Assembly: GCA_964429355.1 (NCBI GenBank) | Contig: CAYSCH010000487.1 | Span: forward strand, 1-6,356 | Origin: JAAYAY01 sp964429355 | Lineage (GTDB): Bacteria > Planctomycetota > Planctomycetia > Pirellulales > Thermoguttaceae | Length of the DNA stretch: 6,356 bases | Reading direction: 5' to 3' | Translations under genes and position numbers: made by a program | Notes under the pieces: model-generated | What the model was told of the DNA's origin: nothing | Database searches by the model: none | Seen by the model: only the letters and a program-made list of their open reading frames with translations | Part shown: one piece after another, positions 1 to 5,802 of the stretch | Position numbering within the stretch: position 1 is the stretch's first letter | Layout: each line of letters begins with the position of its first letter

Positions 1-68
1 ATGGGAGATCGGAGATGGGAGATCGGAGATGGGAGATCGGAGATGGGAGATCGGAGATGGGAGATCGG
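1..68. repeat. 14-bp tandem repeat, about 4.9 copies
   Basis: The unit ATGGGAGATCGGAG occurs four times without a mismatch, followed by a partial fifth copy of 12 bases, after which the pattern breaks. The array begins at the first base of the window, so it probably extends further left. The unit length is not a multiple of three, so an open frame through it is a by-product of the repeat and not evidence of a protein. Similar purine-rich GGAGATGGGAGATC arrays are, from memory, common between genes in planctomycete genomes. No function can be assigned. Confidence 0.95.
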
Positions 69-111
69 ATCGTCTGGTCGAGAGCTAAAATTCCGCAGAC
101 AAAGACTCCTC

Positions 112-177
112 ACCCCTGTATTCGGCCCGCGGTGTCCATGTCGTGCTCAATATTAGACCTGTCCCGTTTAATTGCCC
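112..177 (+). repeat. 66-bp dispersed direct repeat, copy A
   Basis: This stretch matches 5803-5868 in the same orientation with no gaps, at 60 of 66 positions by eye. The last 38 bases are identical, including TTAGACCTGTCCCGTTTAAT. The six differences all fall in the first half. The copy stops at the point where a truncated response-regulator gene begins, so it marks a rearrangement junction. It contains a TAA at 169-171 that closes the frame of that gene fragment. No protein or RNA function is recognised. Confidence 0.9.
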
Positions 178-282
178 AACACGATCGAATCGCACCGCGA
201 GAAGATCAAGGACAAACTGGGATTGAAGAACGCCGGAGAGCTGAGCCACGCCGGGGTCCGCTGGATGCTGGCGAATGGCTAG
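175..282 (+). pseudogene. C-terminal fragment of NarL/LuxR-type response regulator
   Basis: Read on the + strand, this frame encodes 35 residues and a TAG stop. They match the end of a LuxR-type helix-turn-helix domain: NTIESHREKIKDKLGLKN, the recognition helix and following linker, then the final helix with A-V-R-W and a short tail. In the family this segment follows a receiver domain and binds DNA in the major groove. The receiver and the first half of the DNA-binding domain are missing. A TAA lies immediately upstream at 169-171, inside a dispersed repeat, and there is no ATG or ribosome-binding site, so it is a truncated relic. Its stop overlaps the stop of the convergent kinase gene by four bases. 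A NarL-type regulator is a plausible former output partner of that kinase, but this is inference. Confidence 0.83.
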
Positions 283-3200
283 CCGCTCTGCGTCGGGTCG
301 ACTCGCAGCGGATGGTCTCTCAACATGGCTTTCAATGCGACGCACTCTCGTTCAAGTGCGTTTACGGCATCCTCCACTTCGGACGGAGAACCGCCACTCG
401 CCTTGCAGAACCGCTCTACTCGCAGCGCGGCCTCGCTTGCCAACTGTGCGCCGAGACAGACGATGGTTCCTTTCATGCGGTGTCCCAGCCGACCGACTTC
501 CATCAGGTCGCCTTTTTCGAGGGCCGAACGCATTTGCGGGAAGAGCTTGTCCATGTCGTCGAAAAAGCACTCGATCATATTCCGCACCATATCTCGGCTG
601 TTGAAGCACCGCGTAATCGCCTCGTCAGGATTGAAAACGAGTATCGTTGCGTGTGGCGGCATTTCCGCCCGCCTGGGCATTGCAGCGACACCCTCGGGCA
701 CGGGTAATGGGCCGCGAGCCAGACCTTCAACCAAACAGATCATCTCTTGGGCGTTGATCGGTTTGGAGAGGTAGCCGTCCATGCCCGCCGCCAGACAGCG
801 CTCGCGGTCGCTCGCCATTGCATGAGCCGTCACGGCGATGATCGGCACATGGCTGAGGCCATTCTCGCGATTGCGGATGGCGGCCGTTGCCTCCAATCCG
901 TCCATACCCGGCATCTGCACGTCCATCAGGATCACGTCGTATCGGTTCTGTTCGGTGAGGCAGATCGCCTCTTGGCCGTCCCCTGCGACTTCCACAACAT
1001 GCCCACGATCCTGCAAGATATACGTGGCCAACTTCTGGTTCGCGGGGTTGTCTTCCACCAGCAGGACTCGCAGTTGTCCGCAGAACGCCGCGGGGAGAGC
1101 CATCGGGGCCTCGAAACCGGGAGGGAGTTTCTCTGCCAAAGGCAGGCGGACGGTGAAGTAGAACGTGCTTCCTGCACCCAACTCGCTTTCGACCCAGATG
1201 CGTCCGCCCATCATCTCCACCAGACTCTTGGAGATGGAAAGTCCAAGGCCCGTCCCCCCGAATCGCCGCGACATTGAAGCATCGGCTTGGCCGAATGGAC
1301 GGAAGAGCCGTGCCTGGGCCGAGGGAGGGATGCCAATGCCGGTGTCTCGCACGGCAAACTCCAAGCAGGCATCGCCGTCGTGCGACAGAGTGCGCACACC
1401 AATGTGCACCTCTCCGCGTTCGGTAAACTTGATGGCGTTTCCGGCAAGATTGAGCAAGACTTGCTGCAATCGCGTCCGGTCGCCCACGATTGCATCGGGT
1501 GTTTCGTCCGGGATACGGCAGTAGAATAGCAATCCCTTTTCGCTTGCGGGGACGGCGAGCACGCGCGTAAGGTGGTCAAGCATCCTCCGCAGGCTGAACG
1601 CGGTTGACTCCAATTCCAGCTTGCGCGATTCGATCTTGGCCGAATCGAGCAGGTCGTTCAGCAGCGTCAGAAGCAGGTCGGCCGATCCCTTCGCGGTTTG
1701 CAGGCAGTCCTTGGCGGTCGGATCGAAGGCCTTCGGCAGTGCCACGTCGATCATGCCCAGGATAGCGTTCATGGGGGTGCGCAGCTCGTGGCTCATGCTG
1801 GCCAGAAACTGGCCCTTGGCTTCATTGGCGGCTTCGGCGGCAGCCTTCGCTTGTTGCAGGGCATCCGTGCGCTCGGCCACGCGCCGCTCGAGCCTCTCAT
1901 TAGCCTCCTTGAGCGCCGTTTCGGCCTGTCTCTGGTTGGTAATATCCAAGTCCATTTCCAGGATCATAGGCGAACCGTCCACGTCGGTGAACGGAAAGTC
2001 GTGAGCGGCAATCACGCTGCCATCCACGACGGTTACTTCCCAATGGTGAGAGTGCCCGGTCTTCAGCACGTCAAAGCTTTCGCAGAACTCGCACGGCTCG
2101 GTGCGCCCGAAGCAATTCTCGTAGCAGTGCCGGCCGTTGGACTCGCCGAACTTCTCGCGGAAGGCGCGGTTGGCGAAGGCGACATGGTAGTCGGGCGTCA
2201 GCAGGCAGATCATCGCCGGCAGCGTCTCCAACACGTCGAGGAGACGCTGCCGTTCAGCCAGTACCGCCGCTTCGGCCCGTTTGCGTTCCGTGATGTCGCG
2301 GGCTGCGGCAAAGACGCCGACCACCTTTCCCTGTTCGTCGCGGTACACTGAGGCGCTGTAAAGGACCGAGGTGAGACGGCCGTCGCGATGCCGAAGTTCA
2401 AGGGAATAGTCGCGTACCGAACCTTCCCGGAACACCTGCTCATACCCGGCACGGGCCTTCTCCGGCTCCGTGAAATAATCGCAGAAATCGGTCCCGATGA
2501 GTTCCTCCCGCGAGCGGCCGGTCGCCGCTTCCGTCGCGGCGTTGACATCCGTGATCCTCCCATCCGGCCCGATGGCTACCAGCGGATCGACGCTGGCCTC
2601 CAGCAGGCTGCGGTTATAGAAGTAGGCCAGTCGCAATGCCTCTTCAGCCCGTTTGCGCTGGCTGATGTCGCGAGCGATCGTCGATGCGCCCACCACTCGG
2701 CCGGAAATGTCCCGGATTGGAGAGAGGGTGAGTGAGACGGCGATGACCTTCCCATCCTTCCGTCTGCGCAGGGTTTCGTAGTGCTCGACACTCTCGCCCC
2801 GGCGGACTCGTTTGAGGAGTTCGGGCGTTTCATCAGGGTGATCGGGAGGCGTCAGATTGGAAACAGAATTGCCGATCGCTTCCTCGGCCGTGTAGCCGTA
2901 GATTCTGCTTGCACCTTGATTCCAACTGACGATACGGCCCTCCAGCGTCTTGCTGAGGATAGCATCTTCGGATGATTCGACAATCGCAGCGAGCTGCGAT
3001 GCTTGCTCTTCCGCGTGCTTCCGCTCCGTGATGTCGCGAGCAGCGGCGAATACCCCCATCACGTAACCCGCCTCGTCCCGATAGACCGAGGCATTGTATA
3101 ACACCGAGAACACACGTCCATCCCGATGCCGAAGCTCCAAGGCGTAGTCGCGCACGGAACTTTCGCGGAATACCTGCTCATACCCGGCGCGGGCCTTCTC

Positions 3201-4031
3201 CGGATCGGTGAAATAATCGCAAAAATCAGTCCCGATGAGTTCGCTGCGTGTGCGACCAGTCGCCGCCTCGGTCGCGGCATTGACATCGGTGATCTTCCCA
3301 TCCGATCCGATGGTTACCAACGGATCGAGGCTGGCTTCGATGAGGCTGCGGTTGTAGGCGTTAGACAGACGCAAAGCGTCACTCTGACGCACCGCCTCCC
3401 CTGGCCGTTTGCTCGCCGCGATTTCTGCTTCCAGGGCTTGGTTGGCTGCCGTCAGTTCGTCCGCGCGCTTCTGTTGGGTAATGTCGATGACCGCGGCGCG
3501 GCAAAGTCTCTCCGGCCCACGACGATCCTGGGCGGCGATCCCCTCGACCAGCACCCAGACCGGAGAGCCCTCTCTCTCGATCAGGATCTCGCAGGTCTGC
3601 CTGGCATCGGTGGCCAACACCCGCTTGACGAAATCGGCAAACGTACTGCGGAATTCTTCGGCCACGAATTGCCCGAACCGCTTCTGGCTCGCCACGCTAC
3701 GGTCCAGACCCAAAAGCGCGGTCCCCGCCAGATTGATCTCCAGAATCCGCCCATCGTGATCCCACAGGAAAAGTCCAGTTGGGGCGAAATCGAACAGATC
3801 GAAATGTTTCTCCGACGCCTCCTCGGCCTCCATCCGGGCGCGCTGAAGCTCTTCGTTCTGTATCTCCAGTTCGATCTGATGCACCTGCAACTCATGCACT
3901 AAGGCGCGCGCATCAGTCACCGACGCGACCTCAGTCCGTTGGGCTTCGCTTGCTCGCAAGCGATCTTCAGCCCGGCGACGCAACTCGGCCGATTGAGCCG
4001 AGTCCGAGTTTTTGTACGCCTTGGTGCTCAT
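279..4031 (-). CDS. Hybrid sensor histidine kinase, PAS5-HisKA-HATPase-REC-HPt
   Basis: This 1250-residue protein is a hybrid phosphorelay kinase that would pass phosphate His to Asp to His inside one chain. Domains in order: an N-terminal coiled coil (about 15-75); PAS1 (about 76-190); PAS2 (222-338); PAS3 (345-460); PAS4 (468-586); a cysteine-bearing PAS5 (593-700); a coiled coil (700-738); HisKA with SHELRTP, phosphoacceptor H748; HATPase_c with N box N861/N865, DTGIGI at 896 and GGTGLGL at 925; a REC domain with acidic pair E993/D994, phosphoacceptor D1037, T1068 and K1090; and a C-terminal HPt domain with HRMKG, H1184. Every catalytic residue is present. I see no signal peptide or membrane helix, so it should sense a cytoplasmic cue; the ligand is unknown. 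PAS2 and PAS4 are near-duplicates. The ATG start is supported by AAGGTG six bases upstream and by an ATGA overlap with a decayed upstream gene. The lone HPt implies a separate response regulator, but the nearest one is only a fragment. Confidence 0.97.
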   Translation of the reverse strand: MSTKAYKNSDSAQSAELRRRAEDRLRASEAQRTEVASVTDARALVHELQVHQIELEIQNEELQRARMEAEEASEKHFDLFDFAPTGLFLWDHDGRILEINLAGTALLGLDRSVASQKRFGQFVAEEFRSTFADFVKRVLATDARQTCEILIEREGSPVWVLVEGIAAQDRRGPERLCRAAVIDITQQKRADELTAANQALEAEIAASKRPGEAVRQSDALRLSNAYNRSLIEASLDPLVTIGSDGKITDVNAATEAATGRTRSELIGTDFCDYFTDPEKARAGYEQVFRESSVRDYALELRHRDGRVFSVLYNASVYRDEAGYVMGVFAAARDITERKHAEEQASQLAAIVESSEDAILSKTLEGRIVSWNQGASRIYGYTAEEAIGNSVSNLTPPDHPDETPELLKRVRRGESVEHYETLRRRKDGKVIAVSLTLSPIRDISGRVVGASTIARDISQRKRAEEALRLAYFYNRSLLEASVDPLVAIGPDGRITDVNAATEAATGRSREELIGTDFCDYFTEPEKARAGYEQVFREGSVRDYSLELRHRDGRLTSVLYSASVYRDEQGKVVGVFAAARDITERKRAEAAVLAERQRLLDVLETLPAMICLLTPDYHVAFANRAFREKFGESNGRHCYENCFGRTEPCEFCESFDVLKTGHSHHWEVTVVDGSVIAAHDFPFTDVDGSPMILEMDLDITNQRQAETALKEANERLERRVAERTDALQQAKAAAEAANEAKGQFLASMSHELRTPMNAILGMIDVALPKAFDPTAKDCLQTAKGSADLLLTLLNDLLDSAKIESRKLELESTAFSLRRMLDHLTRVLAVPASEKGLLFYCRIPDETPDAIVGDRTRLQQVLLNLAGNAIKFTERGEVHIGVRTLSHDGDACLEFAVRDTGIGIPPSAQARLFRPFGQADASMSRRFGGTGLGLSISKSLVEMMGGRIWVESELGAGSTFYFTVRLPLAEKLPPGFEAPMALPAAFCGQLRVLLVEDNPANQKLATYILQDRGHVVEVAGDGQEAICLTEQNRYDVILMDVQMPGMDGLEATAAIRNRENGLSHVPIIAVTAHAMASDRERCLAAGMDGYLSKPINAQEMICLVEGLARGPLPVPEGVAAMPRRAEMPPHATILVFNPDEAITRCFNSRDMVRNMIECFFDDMDKLFPQMRSALEKGDLMEVGRLGHRMKGTIVCLGAQLASEAALRVERFCKASGGSPSEVEDAVNALERECVALKAMLRDHPLRVDPTQSG
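2274..2621 (-). repeat. Internal PAS duplication in the kinase gene, copy 2 (PAS4)
   Basis: Residues about 471-586 repeat residues 225-338 almost word for word: both contain YNRSL-EAS-DPLV-IG-DG-ITDVNAATEAATGR, then ELIGTDFCDYFT, EKARAGYEQVFRE, LELRHRDGR and GVFAAARDITERK. The DNA is clearly similar as well, roughly four bases in five by eye, with many differences at third codon positions. This indicates an older duplication kept under protein-level constraint. A different PAS domain (PAS3) lies between the copies, so the unit duplicated may have been larger than one domain. Confidence 0.88.
3018..3359 (-). repeat. Internal PAS duplication in the kinase gene, copy 1 (PAS2)
   Basis: This is the partner of the repeat at 2274-2621 and encodes residues about 225-338. 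The conserved block ELIGTDFCDYFT-PEKARAGYEQ is shared between the copies, including a cysteine in FCDYF present in both. Differences concentrate near the end of the domain (VFSVLYNASVYRDEAGYVM against LTSVLYSASVYRDEQGKVV). Two nearly equal sensor domains in one chain suggest dimeric or avidity-based sensing of the same cue, which is inference. Confidence 0.88.
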
Positions 4032-4406
4032 CGCTTCACCTTAAGCCGCCTTACCGTTTCCGGCGATTGTGTGACGTCTTCAATTAGCCAGCAGGATCAG
4101 CGGCGGCTGTTCGTCTTTCCCGGCCATTTGCCTTGCACTCAGCACGAGAACCTTGTGCCCAACGCCTGGAAAATCGTGTTCGGCCCGGTCATCCCGGGGT
4201 TGCGTTTCCTTGGGAAGAATGTCCTCCAAGAGTTGCCACAAGGCGGGAATGTCCCACTGCTTCTCGCAGAACATCCGATGCTCTGTCTGCACGGGCGGCA
4301 CTCGGAGAGTTACGCAGGACGAGCGGCTGGCAGAGATGATCCACAACTCGCCGGCCAGCACCACAAGGGATTCTCGGGTCGTGGCGACGATGTTCTCGGC
4401 GTACTC
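4028..4406 (-). pseudogene. Decayed PAS-domain gene upstream of the kinase
   Basis: The minus-strand frame opening with EYAENIVATTRESLVVLAGE continues through IISASRS, RVPPVQTEHRMFCE, KQWDIPALWQLLEDILPKET, EHDFPGVGHKVLVLSARQM and PPLILLA. This order is typical of the PAS domain found in CheB/CheR fusion proteins and related multidomain sensors, where it normally ends in AIEDIT. Here the frame stops after LILLAN. Deleting one A at 4084/4085 restores LILLAIEDVT and a tail that ends in TGA at 4030-4028, overlapping the kinase ATG as ATGA. A few residues that usually precede QWDIP also appear lost. The 5' part is replaced by a transposase gene whose TAG stop lies about 30 bases upstream in the same frame. 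This was probably the 3' end of a sensor gene co-transcribed with the kinase. The domain identity comes from motif memory, not a search. Confidence 0.82.
4037..4042 (-). promoter_or_regulatory. Ribosome binding site of the hybrid kinase
   Basis: On the minus strand AAGGTG lies five bases (AAGCG) upstream of the ATG at 4031-4029, a normal Shine-Dalgarno distance. It sits inside the last codons of the decayed upstream PAS gene, as expected for a translationally coupled pair. No promoter could be recognised with confidence directly upstream. Confidence 0.7.
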
Positions 4407-4436
4407 GGGACGGACTAAAGGAGTCGGGAGTCTTTG

Positions 4437-5099
4437 CTACGGCTTCTGAACGGTCTTCCATGGCCGGCCACGAGGGCGGAGCGTCGATTCCGGGCCCAGT
4501 TTCTTCGCCGTCCGCTTCTGCCAAGACGCCTCGCCAAACTGCACGCCGCGGACCATTGAGCGCCGCAACGCTTCCAGTTCTCCTTCTGTCTGCGGGGATT
4601 GCACGTGTTGTCGCCAACGTCGCGGCAGCGGTAGCGGTAGCGGCCCTTCGTCCACCAGTTCCGACTCGTCGCCGTGGCCCCGATGCCAAAGACTTGACCA
4701 GCGCCATGCCTCGGCCTCTTGGACCATGTTGGCCCGCAAGGGGTTGCGTTCCGCGTACCGCAACACGGTCAATAAGTGGTCGTCCTCCTCGATCGGGAAC
4801 GACTTGAAGCGGCCCTGGTACAGGGGGCCGGCTCCGGACGTGCGATGCACTGCGTGTGCGTTACCGTAAGCCAACGCATGAACTCCGACAGGTCGCCATC
4901 CTCACGCGGCCAAAGCACGAAATGCCAATGCGTCGACAGAACGCACCACGCCAACACACGCATCGGCAACGGCTCCTTTGCCTGGCCGATGAACTCCTCG
5001 AAGGCCCGCTCCTTGGCAAGCAGGCGCATCTTACCCACGCCACGGTTCAGTACGTGGTACGCATATCCTCCGCTGGCAACTGGCAATCGCGGGTGGCAT
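4437..5099 (-). pseudogene. Frameshifted REP-associated Y1 transposase (RAYT / IS200-IS605-like)
   Basis: Two minus-strand frames together make one Y1-family single-strand DNA transposase. The upstream frame (open from 5134) has ASGGYAYHVLNRGVGKM, then the HUH metal motif as STHWHFVLWPREDGDLSEFM (HWH codons at 4930-4922) and RWLTVTHTQ. The downstream frame (TTG at 4874, stop at 4437-4439) resumes at HRTSGAGPLYQGRFKSFPI, has the catalytic tyrosine in VLRYAERNPLRAN (codon at 4757-4755), and ends with TAKKLGPESTLRPRGRP, a usual C-terminus for this group. The break is at 4848-4850, where CAG is followed by two leftover bases and CAT. Relatives have a few more residues there, so a deletion of about ten bases is likely. 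The ATG at 5099-5097 fits the usual start but is also out of frame, so a second indel near the N-terminus is possible; TTG at 5086 is the in-frame alternative. The HUH motif and tyrosine survive but cannot be made as one chain. Confidence 0.88.
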
Positions 5100-5145
5100 G
5101 GCCTGAGGCTACCATCCCCCACCACGGCTGTCAAGGATACAAACT

Positions 5146-5218
5146 ATCGCGGTAGGGACCGCCGTTGCCGGCGGCCCCCCGCACAGATCCGTACGTGAAG
5201 AACTACCTCATACGGCTC
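5146..5218 (-). ncRNA. Group II intron 3' end: domains V and VI
   Basis: Read on the minus strand, 5218-5186 is a domain V hairpin. It starts GAGCCGTAT (with the AGC catalytic triad) and closes with ACGTACGGATC, leaving the typical two-base bulge on the 3' side. Its terminal loop reads UAGUU and not the usual GNRA. After a short linker, domain VI forms GCGG/CCGC, GGGG/UCCC and CCGCCG/CGGCGG stems capped by a GCAA loop. The unpaired A at 5153 lies eight bases from the 3' end, the expected branch point, and the intron ends CGCGAT at 5146. Only this 3' part, with a maturase tail, is recognisable. I found no convincing 5' end (GUGYG) or domain I, so the intron looks truncated. The transposase frame begins directly downstream in the same orientation. 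Confidence 0.88.
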
Positions 5219-5387
5219 CTGCCTTGAGTCGAGCGCGAAATCGTTTGTTCGGATAAGGATGGGTGATTCGCGGACGGGGAAGATGATGCCTCGCAAGGCG
5301 TTGCATCCGCTCCCACGTCCAGCGATGGCGAGCTCGCTGGAATTTCCACACATGCACAGGTCTAAGAGCCGCTAACAAAACCACCGG
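5208..5387 (-). pseudogene. C-terminal remnant of group II intron maturase
   Basis: The minus-strand frame from 5387 to the TGA at 5210-5208 encodes 59 residues, including VWKFQRARHRWTWERMQRLA, RHHLPRPRITHPYPNKRFRA and RLKAGAV. The block W-E-R-M-Q-R-L-A-R followed by P-R-P-R-I and H-P-Y-P resembles the extreme C-terminus of planctomycete and proteobacterial group II intron reverse transcriptase/maturases. The position agrees, since the stop lies in the first bases of domain V. A TAG at 5390-5388 closes the frame upstream. None of the reverse-transcriptase blocks or the maturase X domain is present, so no activity is expected. The true homologous part may start only near 5360; the first dozen residues are not recognisable. 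Confidence 0.7.
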
Positions 5388-5435
5388 CTATGCACATCCA
5401 TGCCCGTGGGAAACTCGTAGGTTTTGTGAGGGCTT

Positions 5436-5544
5436 CTAATACGACAGCGCTAAGTCGCGGTTTTCGGGCAATGGGTTGGGTTGCTGTCGCTGCTGTCACC
5501 CCAACATATGGTGGCATTTTCGTGACTTGGCGCTGTCGTACTAA
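5436..5544. mobile_element. MITE-like element with inverted ends and CTAA target duplication
   Basis: The element spans 5440-5540 (101 bp). The left end reads TACGACAGCGCTAAGTCGCG. The reverse complement of the right end is TACGACAGCGCCAAGTCACG, identical at 18 of 20 positions. CTAA occurs immediately outside both ends (5436-5439 and 5541-5544), as a 4-bp target duplication would; a shorter TA duplication with slightly shorter inverted ends is an alternative reading. Inside, GTTGGG at 5475 and CCCAAC at 5500 form a second inverted pair around GCTGTCGCTGCTGTC. It is too small to encode a transposase and would be mobilised in trans. It lies just upstream, in intron orientation, of the maturase remnant. 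The parental transposase family is unknown. Confidence 0.85.
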
Positions 5545-5802
5545 GACTCCGTGAGTGTCTGTCGGCGACTCGCCGTGAGCGTCGCCGCTGGTGCTGCCTT
5601 CCCCCTGTCGGGACAAGGTCGGCACGCGGGAGTGGTGAGGATCGGAGCTGAATACCTGGCCTGCGTGTACCCCTTGCCCATGCCACACCCGCTTGTGTTA
5701 CCATCGCCGGCGTAGGGTTTGGGGCCGAGCGGTTGGCTGGACCTTTCTCGTACGACTCTTTCACTGGCTATTCCAGTCCGGTTCATCCCGGCGATTTCCC
5801 CG
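5545..5802. other. Unrecognised non-coding stretch
   Basis: I see no convincing gene here. Open frames exist on the minus strand but lack recognisable motifs and overlap each other, as expected in GC-rich DNA. A near-perfect palindrome, CGGCGACTCGCCG, sits at 5563-5575. Because the group II intron 3' end lies downstream on the same strand, this could be a degraded part of the intron ribozyme or of its maturase gene, but I could not identify intron domains I-III or a 5' boundary. Confidence 0.4.

Noticed and set aside
1..68. Tandem array considered as a CRISPR array or iteron origin
   Set aside because: The units are 14 bp and directly abutting with no spacers, and no replication or Cas gene is near.
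283..311. Hairpin CCG-CT-CTGCG / CGCAG-CGG just after the shared stop codons, considered as a bidirectional terminator
   Set aside because: It lies inside the kinase's last codons, has an asymmetric bulge, and no run of T follows on either strand.
15..707. A 230-codon + strand frame through the tandem repeat, repeat copy A and the antisense of the kinase 3' end
   Set aside because: It begins inside a 14-bp repeat, crosses unrelated segments and is antisense to well-supported kinase codons. No protein motif is seen.
1698..2351. A 217-codon + strand frame opposite the kinase core
   Set aside because: It is antisense to the HisKA and PAS5 coding region, without motifs or a plausible ribosome binding site.
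3126..3902. A 258-codon + strand frame opposite the kinase PAS domains
   Set aside because: It is the mirror of a GC-rich coding gene. The kinase frame on the other strand has full domain support, and this frame has none.
5135..5140. TTGACA downstream of the intron end considered as a promoter for the transposase
   Set aside because: No acceptable -10 box stands 16-18 bases further on, and the match may be chance. It is kept only as a remark.
5362..5786. Overlapping minus-strand frames (5362-5688, 5450-5764, 5541-5786) considered as an N-terminal maturase part
   Set aside because: They pass through the MITE-like element or unrecognised DNA and show none of the reverse-transcriptase motifs such as YADD.
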